Shown: one piece after another, positions 9,897 to 18,669 of the stretch
Position numbering within the stretch: position 1 is the first letter of the stretch
Layout of the letters: the number at the start of each line of letters is the position of its first letter
Source of the DNA: Dyadobacter sp. CY345
Lineage (GTDB): Bacteria; Bacteroidota; Bacteroidia; Cytophagales; Spirosomataceae
Length of the DNA: 64,000 nt
Direction: 5' to 3'
Assembly (NCBI RefSeq): GCF_021502725.1
Contig: NZ_JAKFFS010000005.1
Coordinates: forward strand, 598,641 to 662,640
The notes under the pieces: generated by a model
Told to the model about the DNA's origin: nothing
Databases searched by the model: none
The model's input: only the letters and a program-made list of their open reading frames with translations
Translations under genes and position numbers: made by a program

Positions 9897-11207
9897 CTAG
9901 CTCTTAGATACTACCTGAGTTAGCTCGCTAAGCGCGTATAACGGTAAATTCACCAACCATTCTTCTCTTCTAAAATCAGACATTGAAGTTCTGATTGATA
10001 ACGCCGGACTGTATTTTTCATAAAATACTTTTAAACTTTTCGCCTTCAGATTTTCTTCCGCCTTGACTTCAACAGGAACAATTTTTCCTGAAAATTGGAT
10101 AAGGAAATCTATTTCCGCGGTTGCATTTTCCGCTGACCAGTAGTAGGTAGATGTTTCTTTAAAGGTCATTAATTGCTGCATGACAAACTGCTCGGTTAAG
10201 GCACCCTTAAATTCCTCAAATAAAACATTTCCTTCCAGGAGCGTTTTTACATCTATATTCACCATTGCGCCTAACAGGCCAATATCCACGATGAACAGCT
10301 TAAAAGCACCAAAGTCTTCATAAGCCTTCAACGGTATAGCAGGTTTGGTTATTCGGTTCACCTTATAGATTAGTCCACAATCTGTTAACCATGACATTGC
10401 CAATTCGTACTCTTTGGCTCTGGCGCCTTCCTTAATAATTCCGTAAATAAATTTCTTATTTTCTTTTGCAAGCTGTGCCGGAATTGACTGCCATAACATT
10501 CTGATTCTGGGGACAATTTCCCGTGGAGCGTGTTTTGAGAAGTCCTGCTCATATGATTCCAGAATTCGCTTCTGAATATCTCTCACTTTATCAAAATCAG
10601 AGTTTTTAGAAAATGACAATACGGTTTCCGGCATGCCACCAACATAATAATACTGTTTCAATAACTGTATGTACTTCGTTTTAAATGTCTTTATCAATAA
10701 CCAATCCTGACTTTCTAAAAGTTGAAGTAAGGGACTTTCGCCAAGGGCGTGTAGAAACTCGATAAAGCTCAAAGGATGTAAATCCAGAAACTCAACCTTA
10801 CCAACCGGAAACGAGGTTTGCCTGTTAAGTGCAACTCCAAGCAATGAACCGGCAGAAATGATATGATATTCCGGGGCGTTTTCATGAAAATATTTCAGTG
10901 ACGTCAATGCACCTTGTGCCTCCTGAATTTCATCCAGAATAATTAATGTGTTTTCGGGATTGATGATGATACCAGTTTCTATTTGCAGAGCGAGAATTAT
11001 TCGTTTGATATCAAAATCAGTTTCGAATATGGTGCCTAGTCTCCTGTTACTTTCAAAGTTTATATAAACACATTGTTCGTATTCCTGCTTCCCGAAAGCC
11101 TTCATTAACCATGTTTTACCAACCTGACGAGCTCCACGTATCAATAATGGTTTACGGTTTTCCGAATTTTTCCACGCTATCAACTGGCTAATTTCTTTCC
11201 TTTCCAT
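9897..11207 (-). CDS. AAA-family ATPase with C-terminal DUF4143 domain
   Basis: A 436-residue cytoplasmic ATPase. Walker A is GARQVGKT (about residues 24-31), preceded by the characteristic RKPLLIRGARQVGKTW block; Walker B is LIILDEIQEA (about 107-116). A winged-helix-like middle region leads to a C-terminal DUF4143 domain that ends in a restriction-endonuclease-like core (about 365-395, AEIDFLI then VPVEVKAEE, i.e. an E-D...E-x-K pattern). Members are widespread accessory ATPases of unknown role, often patchily distributed. No toxin or transposase is adjacent. It is alone between a 25-bp palindrome upstream and its own terminator downstream. Confidence 0.85.
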   Translation of the reverse strand: MERKEISQLIAWKNSENRKPLLIRGARQVGKTWLMKAFGKQEYEQCVYINFESNRRLGTIFETDFDIKRIILALQIETGIIINPENTLIILDEIQEAQGALTSLKYFHENAPEYHIISAGSLLGVALNRQTSFPVGKVEFLDLHPLSFIEFLHALGESPLLQLLESQDWLLIKTFKTKYIQLLKQYYYVGGMPETVLSFSKNSDFDKVRDIQKRILESYEQDFSKHAPREIVPRIRMLWQSIPAQLAKENKKFIYGIIKEGARAKEYELAMSWLTDCGLIYKVNRITKPAIPLKAYEDFGAFKLFIVDIGLLGAMVNIDVKTLLEGNVLFEEFKGALTEQFVMQQLMTFKETSTYYWSAENATAEIDFLIQFSGKIVPVEVKAEENLKAKSLKVFYEKYSPALSIRTSMSDFRREEWLVNLPLYALSELTQVVSKS

Positions 11208-11247
11208 TCTTTGAGTACATTTATTCGTATGATAATATGCACTAATT

Positions 11248-11305
11248 TACACTTTTTCCTTTGAATAAATGTGATACTTTACATTTATTCAAAGGAAAAA
11301 GTGTA
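11248..11305. repeat. 25-bp perfect inverted repeat upstream of the AAA/DUF4143 gene
   Basis: Arms at 11248-11272 and 11281-11305 are perfectly complementary over 25 bases, with an 8-base spacer (gatacttt). The element lies 41 bp upstream of the DUF4143 ATPase start and 60 bp past the histidine kinase stop. It lacks a clean T run after the stem on the minus strand, so it is less terminator-like than the other hairpins here. It could be a terminator for the kdp unit, an operator, or the residue of a small mobile repeat. Confidence 0.7.
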
Positions 11306-11364
11306 TCGAGGTCAAAAAATTTTCATCAAAAATGAAACATCCTCCTGCCTTCTGTTTTAACAAA

Positions 11365-13089
11365 TCAGGTATTCAAACTAAAATAAAAAGTACTCCCCAT
11401 ACCAATTTCCGAAGCCAACCCTATCCTGCCACCCTGTGCTTCGATAAATTCTTTGCTGATGGCAAGCCCTAGTCCCGTTCCGGTTTTCGGACTTCCCGGA
11501 ACCTGGAAATAGCGGTCGAAGATTTTCTCACGGTAACGGCTTTCAATACCTTTTCCCTGATCTTTTACAGAAAATAATACGCCATTATTTTCCTTCTTAA
11601 CACCAATTTCAATTTTAGTTTCTTCCGATGAATACCGTATTGCATTGGTAAGAAAGTTAATCAATACCCAAGCCGTTTTTTCCGTATCTGCTTTTACTTC
11701 CGGAAGATTTTCATCTGCATTCAATACCAGTTTGATCTGTTTCTGGTCGGCCTGTACTTTTACCGCCTCTGTTGCATATTGAATAATCTTATACGGACTT
11801 CCCTGCTGAATGTTTAATTGTATATTTCCGGTTTCGACCTGCGAAAGATTCAGCAGTTCTCCTGTAATTTTTAGCAGCCTGTTACTGTCATCTTTTATAC
11901 TTTCAATCAATTGTTTCTGCTCTTCATTTACCTCGCCTGTTTGTTTATTTTCCAACAACTGAACACTCATTTTTATTGAAGAAATCGGTGTTTTTAACTC
12001 ATGCGAAACGGTGGCGATGAAATTGGTTTTGGCAAAATCAAGTTCTTTGAACGGTGTTATATTTTTTAACACAATCACCTGACCAATAAATATCTTTTCC
12101 TTTTCCCCTGTTGGTGTAATCGTAATATTTACAATTTCCTTCTCGAAATAGCTTTCCTTATTATCAGCATATATTTTAAGTGGCTTTTCTTTTTCATGAT
12201 CAGGTTTTGGCGTTACCAATCCTTGGACGAGTGAACGGATCAAATCGTTGTGCAAAGCAACATCCACAGCCGCTTTTCCAACAACATCTTCCGCCAGAAG
12301 TCCCGAGATTTTCAACACTTCATTGTTGGCAAAAAGTATCTTTTTATTTTCATCCAAACCCAAAACAGGCTCGTGCATGTTGTTGATCAGGGTTTCAATT
12401 CTTTTCTTTTCAAATAGTATTTTAGAAAGATTGCTGCTATCATATTCTTCGAGTTTTTCAGCCATCGTATTAAATGAACCTGCCAATTCTCCAAATTCAT
12501 TTTTGCTTCCAAAATTCACCCGCTGGGAATAATTTTTTGCTGCAATTTCTTTAATACTTTCCGTCAGTTCTTTAATCGGATTGGCGATATTACTTGGCAG
12601 ATTGACCAGCAAAGTAAAAGCGAAAAGGAAGCACAATGTTCCAGTAATCACAATCCATAAATTAGCTGAACGCGCTGTTTCTTTCGCAACCTCACTTTTG
12701 CGCTGAATCGCCTCCATATTCAAACGCATCAACTCTGTAATATCTTTACGGATAACCTGATGAAGCAGCAAATTGGACGGATCCTGTTTTAACTGAGCCA
12801 AATGTTCGGAAATAGCATCTGTTGCTTCCCGCTCACCAATTTCTGTTACATTTTTTCGTTGTTTGTTCAGGTTATCTTCAAACGTCAAAAAAGCTTTTGT
12901 TCCACGCTGTGTTTGATCCAGCGACATCAACATATTACGGGAATATTCGAGTGTGTTATAATTATCAACCAGAATATTTTCGGTATCATTTTTCAATACG
13001 TTGATATAACGCGCTGCAACCAATGACAGGATAATGATCATCAGGAACAGCAGGCCAACACCGAGGGTTAATTTGGTTTTTATTTTCAT
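11365..13089 (-). CDS. Membrane histidine kinase of the kdp operon
   Basis: A 574-residue inner-membrane sensor kinase that probably supplies the catalytic half of a split KdpD. Transmembrane helices are at about 7-27 and 143-163 and enclose an all-helical periplasmic sensor region. HAMP lies at about 164-217, a PAS domain at about 228-345, the HisKA H-box SHELKTP with phosphoacceptor His363, and the HATPase domain at about 470-572 with an N-box (NFLTNAIRYSS), DQGKGI and GTGLGLAI. The start codon overlaps the kdpD stop (TGATG), so the two are translationally coupled. No response regulator gene is adjacent. Role in K+ sensing is inferred from operon position. Confidence 0.85.
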   Translation of the reverse strand: MKIKTKLTLGVGLLFLMIIILSLVAARYINVLKNDTENILVDNYNTLEYSRNMLMSLDQTQRGTKAFLTFEDNLNKQRKNVTEIGEREATDAISEHLAQLKQDPSNLLLHQVIRKDITELMRLNMEAIQRKSEVAKETARSANLWIVITGTLCFLFAFTLLVNLPSNIANPIKELTESIKEIAAKNYSQRVNFGSKNEFGELAGSFNTMAEKLEEYDSSNLSKILFEKKRIETLINNMHEPVLGLDENKKILFANNEVLKISGLLAEDVVGKAAVDVALHNDLIRSLVQGLVTPKPDHEKEKPLKIYADNKESYFEKEIVNITITPTGEKEKIFIGQVIVLKNITPFKELDFAKTNFIATVSHELKTPISSIKMSVQLLENKQTGEVNEEQKQLIESIKDDSNRLLKITGELLNLSQVETGNIQLNIQQGSPYKIIQYATEAVKVQADQKQIKLVLNADENLPEVKADTEKTAWVLINFLTNAIRYSSEETKIEIGVKKENNGVLFSVKDQGKGIESRYREKIFDRYFQVPGSPKTGTGLGLAISKEFIEAQGGRIGLASEIGMGSTFYFSLNT

Positions 13090-14219
13090 CAGGACAAAAT
13101 GACCAGGTCAATTTCGGAAACAGATAGTTTTTTTAATAACTGGTTAAAGATATTGGTGGCCAAAATTACTTTAAACAAACTCATATGTGGCTTACCAATA
13201 CAAATAGTTGTGATTTGTCTTTGCTCGGCAACTTCCATAATCGTACGCGATACATGCGGACTTTCAACTCGAATTATTTCGCCTCCAAGTTCAGTCGCCA
13301 GCTTAAAATTATTGATAAGATGGCGTTGCTTATCCAACGCAATTTTATCGGTACTTTCATTTGGCGTTTGAACATAAAGCAACACCCATGGACTGTTATA
13401 ATAACTGGCCAACCGGGCCGTTTTACGGATAACGTTTTTAGAAGTTTGTGCGTTGCTGCTGATACAGGCCATAAATTTATTCGCTTTTAAAGCCGTCACA
13501 CTACGGGAAATCACCTCCGTCTCTACTTTTCTTACCACCTGACTTGCCACTTCTTTCAGTGCAAGCTCACGAAGTTGCAGAATATTTCCGGATGTAAAAA
13601 AGTTGTTAAGTGCAGTAGGCACTTTTTCAGCAGCATAAATTTTACCTTCCTTCAAACGCGTAATTAATTCGTCTGCCGTAAGGTCAATGTTGACCACTTC
13701 ATCGGCCTGTTGCAGCACGCTATCCGGAATTCTTTCCTTTACTTCTACTCCCGTAATTTGCTTGATCTCTTCATTCAGACTTTCAATATGCTGAATATTG
13801 ACGGCGCTGATTACGTTGATTCCGGCATCCAGAATTTCCATCACATCCTGCCAGCGTTTGTCGTTTTTACTACCTTCAATATTGGTATGGGCAAGTTCAT
13901 CGACGATCACAATTTCCGGCCGAAGGCTTATAACAGCCTGCAAATCAAATTCTTCCAGCTCTTTACCTTTATAAAAAAGTTTTCGTCTTGGAATTATTGG
14001 CAGGCCTTCCAGCAGCTCATGCGTTTCTTTCCGGTTATGGGTTTCTATATAACCGATTTTCACATCGATGCCGTTTCGCATCAATGTGTGGGCCTCTTGC
14101 AGCATCCGGAAGGTTTTACCTACACCGGCACTCATTCCGATGTAGATTTTAAACTTTCCTTTTCTGGATTTTTTGATCAGGTCCAGAAAATGTTTTACGT
14201 TGTTTTCTTTTTCAGTCAT
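13089..14219 (-). CDS. kdpD: KdpD N-terminal sensor protein (kinase-less)
   Basis: At 376 residues this contains only the cytoplasmic N-terminal module of KdpD, against about 900 for the full-length enterobacterial protein. The KdpD domain has a Walker A GMSAGVGKT (about 28-36) and the Walker-B-like EIVIVDELAHTNIEG. It is followed by a universal-stress-protein-like domain from about 230 (AYYNSPWVLLYVQTPNES). There are no membrane helices and no histidine kinase domain; those are in the next gene, whose start overlaps this stop. The start overlaps the porin stop (TAATG). In classical KdpD this region senses intracellular K+ and c-di-AMP-type signals; whether the split version does the same is inference. 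Confidence 0.88.
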   Translation of the reverse strand: MTEKENNVKHFLDLIKKSRKGKFKIYIGMSAGVGKTFRMLQEAHTLMRNGIDVKIGYIETHNRKETHELLEGLPIIPRRKLFYKGKELEEFDLQAVISLRPEIVIVDELAHTNIEGSKNDKRWQDVMEILDAGINVISAVNIQHIESLNEEIKQITGVEVKERIPDSVLQQADEVVNIDLTADELITRLKEGKIYAAEKVPTALNNFFTSGNILQLRELALKEVASQVVRKVETEVISRSVTALKANKFMACISSNAQTSKNVIRKTARLASYYNSPWVLLYVQTPNESTDKIALDKQRHLINNFKLATELGGEIIRVESPHVSRTIMEVAEQRQITTICIGKPHMSLFKVILATNIFNQLLKKLSVSEIDLVILS

Positions 14220-15310
14220 TAAAATGATAGTGCAACGGATGTTGTAACAAAGAAATTCTGGTTGTCGGCCCGGCCATCCTTTGTAAATATATTGTCTTTG
14301 CTGTTAAAAGCCCGTGCTTCCAGTCTGAACATTACATTTTGTGCAGGCAGGTAATCGAAGTTGGCAGAGTAACCAAAAGTTTTGAATCCATTTGGCGTTC
14401 CTGTGCTGATAATCACCCCTTTTTCATCCGCATAATATTCTCCTCTGGCAGCAATCCTGACCTTTTCATTCGGCATATACCGGGCAATTAAAACCGGCGT
14501 ATACCACACATTGTAACTGCTGCTTCCTTTACTTTTTTGTTGCATTCCAATGTCAAATCCGGCAGTCAGACCAAATTTATCTGTGAGCTGAAACTGACCG
14601 TAAAAGTTGTTAAAATAACGCCATTGTCTGGTACTGTCCGGTTGCTCATTCCCGATGTAAGTGCTCCAATTTACTGTTGCATTTGCAGACGGTTTGTATG
14701 TTAATTGTGTTCCAAATGCAGGCGTCTGGTTTCCCGGAATTTTCTGGATACGCTGCCAACCGTTCAGATACATGGCTGCGGCATACAATTTTTCGTTTTT
14801 ACTGGTGTAACCAATTTTTACACCTGCTTCATAATATGGAGAATTTTCAGCCAGAATACTGCGTGTCAAATTCCAGTTGTCTTTTCCAATTGCACTTTCA
14901 AACCCGATGTGCGAAGGCATGATTCCGGCGTCAATCCAGAGGTTATTATTCTTCGAAATTTTAAATCCGACATTGGCTTCAAAGATATTTTTCAATAATC
15001 CTTGTTCCGCAGCCAGGTTATATTGCGGATAAGTACCGGCCATCACAGCCAGATTGGCCCTTACACTTTCTGTATTATAGTTAACCTTAAAAAGTCCCAG
15101 ATTTAAATTGACTTCGTTGTGTTTGTTGAAATTGTATAAAAATCCCGGTCGTTCGTGATTGGCTGGTTTATTGAAATCATAACTATAAAAAGCTTCAACG
15201 TAACCTGAAAAAGTCAATGGATTTGGTTTTGCTTTTTCAATTGAAATGGTATCCTGGGCAATAGCAGGAATAGAAAAAATTCCTGCGGCAAACAAAATTA
15301 ATTTATTCAT
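14219..15310 (-). CDS. Outer-membrane beta-barrel porin of the kdp operon (OmpL/BBP2-like)
   Basis: A 363-residue protein with a signal peptide (MNKLILFAAGIFSIPAIAQ, cleavage after about residue 19). Alternating amphipathic strands run throughout and it ends in a C-terminal aromatic residue (SVALSF), as expected for an outer-membrane barrel. Motifs such as FSGYVEAFYSYDF and PNGFKTFGYSANFDYLP resemble the putative porin-2 family (PF07642). It sits between kdpC (78 bp upstream) and kdpD (1-base overlap). Its likely role is letting K+ or counter-ions cross the outer membrane when the Kdp pump is induced; this is inferred from context only. Confidence 0.78.
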   Translation of the reverse strand: MNKLILFAAGIFSIPAIAQDTISIEKAKPNPLTFSGYVEAFYSYDFNKPANHERPGFLYNFNKHNEVNLNLGLFKVNYNTESVRANLAVMAGTYPQYNLAAEQGLLKNIFEANVGFKISKNNNLWIDAGIMPSHIGFESAIGKDNWNLTRSILAENSPYYEAGVKIGYTSKNEKLYAAAMYLNGWQRIQKIPGNQTPAFGTQLTYKPSANATVNWSTYIGNEQPDSTRQWRYFNNFYGQFQLTDKFGLTAGFDIGMQQKSKGSSSYNVWYTPVLIARYMPNEKVRIAARGEYYADEKGVIISTGTPNGFKTFGYSANFDYLPAQNVMFRLEARAFNSKDNIFTKDGRADNQNFFVTTSVALSF

Positions 15311-15387
15311 TGTAATACTAATAAGTGTACTGAACTCTTGATTTTTTGTTGAGAATTAATTTTAAAAACGTTGCGTGATCCGGGCAT

Positions 15388-15948
15388 CTATTTAAGCTGA
15401 TCAAGTGCCATATTAAGCTTTAACACATTCACTTTTGCTGGCCCCAGAAGTCCTAATAACGGAGCTTCTGTGTTTTCATCAATCAGTTTTTTCACGTTAT
15501 CGTCTGATAGATTTCTGGTTTTGGCAACTCTTTTAAGCTGAACAATGGCTGCATTTGGAGAAATATCCGGATCAAGTCCACTGCCACTTGCCGTTACCAG
15601 TTCCACAGGCACGTCTTGTTTTTGAACTCCGGGATTATGCACTAAAAATGTATCAATCCTGGCCTGAACCATTTGAAGGTATTCAGGGTTTGAAGGCGCC
15701 TTGTTGCTACCACCACTACCGGCTGCATTATAATCCACAGCAGAAGGGCGGGAATTGAAATACTTATCCTGAGTGAAAGCCTGACCAACGTTGGTGTAAT
15801 ATTTTTTTCCGTTTTGAGTTATCACCTCGCCATTTCCATGGTTTGGAGCAAGTTGAGCAATTCCCCAGATTATGATTGTATAAACTCCGGCAAAGAAAAC
15901 CAGCGTGATTGCGGTTAATTTGATTGCGGGAAATAGGTTCGTTTTCAT
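15388..15948 (-). CDS. kdpC: Potassium-transporting ATPase subunit C
   Basis: KdpC, 186 residues (family about 190), stabilises the KdpFABC complex and raises K+/ATP affinity. A single membrane anchor lies at about 10-32 (LTAITLVFFAGVYTIIIWGI). The periplasmic part carries the conserved YFNSRPSAVDYNAAGSGGSN and SGLDPDISPNAAIVQLKRVA blocks, and the C-terminal LLGPAKVNVLKLNMALD motif is present. The usual kdpBC overlap or short gap is broken by a 560-bp toxin-antitoxin insertion on the other strand. kdpC translation therefore depends either on a long kdpAB read-through message or on a promoter inside the toxin-antitoxin genes. Confidence 0.95.
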   Translation of the reverse strand: MKTNLFPAIKLTAITLVFFAGVYTIIIWGIAQLAPNHGNGEVITQNGKKYYTNVGQAFTQDKYFNSRPSAVDYNAAGSGGSNKAPSNPEYLQMVQARIDTFLVHNPGVQKQDVPVELVTASGSGLDPDISPNAAIVQLKRVAKTRNLSDDNVKKLIDENTEAPLLGLLGPAKVNVLKLNMALDQLK

Positions 15949-15984
15949 TTTTATTTATTTTAACTTTAAAGAAATTTAGATTTT

Positions 15985-16248
15985 ATGGAAGCTGTACTAA
16001 AGATTAAATCTTCTGAGTTTACTGACGAATTGATTTCGAAGATCAAAGCGCTACTAAGTGTTTCAAAAGACAGTGAGGTTACGATCAGTATAACTGATAA
16101 GATATCTGCTGGAATATTGCGGGAGGAAAGCCGGGAAGAATATTTCTCGCGACTTGACAAATCCATCGATGATTTCGAGAGCGGAAATGTTGTTTCGTTT
16201 AATGGAGACAGCTTTGAAAAGTTTGTCAAGCATATTTCGCAAGAATGA
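15985..16248 (+). CDS. Antitoxin of a YoeB/Txe-type toxin-antitoxin pair
   Basis: An 87-residue acidic protein starting 36 bp from the divergent kdpC start and overlapping the toxin gene by 4 bases (ATGA), the usual antitoxin-first arrangement. It does not show a clear YefM/Phd N-terminus. The first half (VLKIKSSEFTDELISKIKAL) could be a small dimerisation/DNA-binding fold. The C-terminal DDFESGNVVSFNGDSFEKFV is the likely toxin-wrapping segment and recurs in Bacteroidota antitoxins paired with YoeB-like toxins. Autoregulation from the 36-bp intergenic space or from within kdpC is expected but not demonstrated. Function rests mainly on the partner. Confidence 0.75.
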   Translation: MEAVLKIKSSEFTDELISKIKALLSVSKDSEVTISITDKISAGILREESREEYFSRLDKSIDDFESGNVVSFNGDSFEKFVKHISQE

Positions 16249-16511
16249 ATAACACTATTTTCTCTCTTCAGGTAATCGAAGATCTCACACACTGGTCCAA
16301 AAGTGAACCTCGCCTTGTTAAAAAAGTTTTTGAATTGATCAATGATATCCACAAACACCCTTTCGAAGGACTTGGTAAACCTGAGGGTCTGAAACATCAG
16401 TACAAAGGATTTTGGAGCAGACGAATTACAGACGAACATCGTTTGATTTATAAACCTGTCGCTGAAAACGACATCGTTGTTATTAGTGTTCATGGACATT
16501 ACGATCAATAA
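16245..16511 (+). CDS. YoeB/Txe-family mRNA interferase toxin
   Basis: An 88-residue RelE-superfamily toxin that would cleave mRNA on the ribosome. It shows the YoeB hallmarks: W-x-K-x-x-R/P-L-V-K-K-V near the N-terminus, the KHPFEGLGKPEGLK block with the catalytic Glu, the GFWSRRITDEHRLIY block with catalytic arginines, and a C-terminal HGHY with the conserved His-Tyr pair. Length matches E. coli YoeB (84). Its stop (16509-16511) directly abuts the kdpB stop codon (16512-16514, opposite strand) with no intervening base, leaving no room for a terminator, so convergent transcripts must overlap. Confidence 0.9.
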   Translation: MNNTIFSLQVIEDLTHWSKSEPRLVKKVFELINDIHKHPFEGLGKPEGLKHQYKGFWSRRITDEHRLIYKPVAENDIVVISVHGHYDQ

Positions 16512-18554
16512 TTAAAACCAGATACTCACCAGCATATCAATCACCTTAATTCCGATAAAGGGCACAACAACACCGCCTAAACCGTAGATAAAAAGGTTTC
16601 TTCTCAGCAATGCACTAGCTCCGATTGGCTTGTATGCCACACCTTTCAAGGCTAACGGTATCAGGATTGGAATGATGATCGCATTGAAAATAACAGCTGA
16701 TAATATCGCGCTTTCCGGACTATGAAGATCCATGATATTTAAACCTTGAAGCGCTGGAATTGAAGCTATAAATAAGGCTGGAATGATGGCGAAATATTTG
16801 GCAACGTCGTTCGCAATGGAGAAAGTTGTCAGCGTACCACGTGTCATCAGCAATTGCTTTCCAATCTCAACAATCTCGATCAGTTTGGTTGGATCGTTAT
16901 CCAAATCCACCATATTTCCTGCTTCTTTTGCCGCCTGAGTACCGCTGTTCATTGCTACTCCAACATCTGCCTGTGCAAGTGCCGGCGCGTCATTGGTACC
17001 GTCCCCCATCATCGCAACCAGTTTTCCGCTTTCCTGTTCTCTTTTGATGTAGTTCATTTTATCTTCCGGCTTGGCCTCTGCGATAAAGTCATCCACACCA
17101 GCTTTTTCAGCGATAAACTTGGCAGTCAAAGGATTATCACCAGTCACCATCACCGTTTTCACACCCATTTTACGCAGACGTTCAAAACGTTCACTGATAC
17201 CAGGTTTGATAATATCCTGTAATTCAATCACGCCCAGCACCTTTTCATTTTCAGTAACCACAAGCGGCGTTCCACCGTTGTTCGAAATAGCCTTTGTTTT
17301 TTCTTCAATATCAGCCGGGAAATTATTTCCTGCTTTTATTGTCAGATTCTTCATCGAATCAAAAGCACCTTTGCGAATTCTGGTTTCATCAAAATCAACA
17401 CCTGAACTTCTCGTTTCAGCAGTAAATTTGATAAAAGTCGGATTGTTCAGATTGGCATAAGTGGATGGATTCAAATTCGCCAGTTCCAGAATTGATTTTC
17501 CTTCCGGTGTTTCATCAGCAATTGAACTTAGCACGGCGCATTTGATAAAATGATTATCAGTCACGCCTTTTGCCGCGTAAAAATTTGTTGCCTTTCTGTT
17601 ACCGATCGTGATTGTTCCTGTTTTATCCAAAAGCAATACGTCGATATCACCTGCTGTTTCTACCGCTTTACCTGATTTTGTGATCACATTGGCGCGAAGT
17701 GCTCTGTCCATCCCGGCAATACCAATCGCTGAAAGTAAACCACCAATGGTTGTCGGAATCAAACAGACGAAAAGAGAAATAAAAGCGGCAATCGTAATCG
17801 GCGTATTGGCGTGGTCTGCGAATGGTTTCAAAGTCACGCAGACAATGATAAATACAAGCGTGAAACCAGCCAAAAGGATCGTGAGCGCAATTTCGTTAGG
17901 CGTTTTCTGGCGACTGGCACCTTCTACCAAAGCGATCATTTTGTCAAGAAAACTTTCGCCGGGTTCTGTTGTTACCATCACCTTTATCTTGTCGGACAAA
18001 ACCTTCGTACCGCCCGTCACACTACTTTTATCACCGCCTGCTTCACGTATTACCGGCGCACTTTCACCTGTGATCGCACTTTCGTCAATCGTTGCAAGAC
18101 CTTCGATAATCTCACCGTCCGTTGCAATATTATCACCCGCTTCACAGATAAAAACATCGCCCTTTTTCATGGAAGCAGACATTACCTGTCTTGTTGAAAC
18201 CGAGAAACCTGGTTTGTTTTCTATAACCAGCCTTGCCGGTGTTTCTTCTCTTGTTTTACGCAAACTGTCCGCCTGCGCCTTTCCCCTTGCTTCCGCGATT
18301 CCTTCTGCGAAATTGGCAAAAAGCAGTGTCAGCAAAAGAATAAGGAAAACAGTGAAGTTATAGGCAAAACTGCCCTGGGATTTTTCACCCATCAAAGTCC
18401 AGATACTTACCACCAGCATAATCACCGTTCCGATTTCCACGGTGAACATCACCGGATTACGGAACATTATTTTGGGGTTCAATTTTACAAATGCCTGTTT
18501 GAGGGCTTTATTAACCAAGTCCTTCTGAAATAAGGACGTATCTTGATTTTTCAT
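16512..18554 (-). CDS. kdpB: Potassium-transporting ATPase ATP-binding subunit
   Basis: KdpB, 680 residues, is the P-type ATPase subunit that powers K+ import by KdpFABC. Visible features are the actuator TGES (about 162-165), the phosphorylation motif DKTGT with Asp310, the nucleotide-binding KGAFDS segment, and the hinge GDGTNDAPAL. Membrane helices lie around 35-55, 68-85, 225-285 and in the C-terminal 110 residues. Intact by length and motifs. It is 115 bp downstream of kdpA and ends tail-to-tail against the toxin gene, so kdpC is separated from it by the toxin-antitoxin locus. Confidence 0.97.
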   Translation of the reverse strand: MKNQDTSLFQKDLVNKALKQAFVKLNPKIMFRNPVMFTVEIGTVIMLVVSIWTLMGEKSQGSFAYNFTVFLILLLTLLFANFAEGIAEARGKAQADSLRKTREETPARLVIENKPGFSVSTRQVMSASMKKGDVFICEAGDNIATDGEIIEGLATIDESAITGESAPVIREAGGDKSSVTGGTKVLSDKIKVMVTTEPGESFLDKMIALVEGASRQKTPNEIALTILLAGFTLVFIIVCVTLKPFADHANTPITIAAFISLFVCLIPTTIGGLLSAIGIAGMDRALRANVITKSGKAVETAGDIDVLLLDKTGTITIGNRKATNFYAAKGVTDNHFIKCAVLSSIADETPEGKSILELANLNPSTYANLNNPTFIKFTAETRSSGVDFDETRIRKGAFDSMKNLTIKAGNNFPADIEEKTKAISNNGGTPLVVTENEKVLGVIELQDIIKPGISERFERLRKMGVKTVMVTGDNPLTAKFIAEKAGVDDFIAEAKPEDKMNYIKREQESGKLVAMMGDGTNDAPALAQADVGVAMNSGTQAAKEAGNMVDLDNDPTKLIEIVEIGKQLLMTRGTLTTFSIANDVAKYFAIIPALFIASIPALQGLNIMDLHSPESAILSAVIFNAIIIPILIPLALKGVAYKPIGASALLRRNLFIYGLGGVVVPFIGIKVIDMLVSIWF

Positions 18555-18669
18555 TTCATTATGGCGTTTAGCCGTTAGCGATTAGGTATTGGCTACTTTT
18601 TCGATCTTTGAAAATCAGTCGCCTGAACAGATTTTCTTGTAGCCTTTATTAAATTTTTTTATTCGATTC

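Noticed and set aside
9897..11207. AAA/DUF4143 ATPase as part of a defence island
   Set aside because: No nuclease, toxin, methylase or other defence gene is adjacent; it is a single gene between a permease array and the kdp unit.
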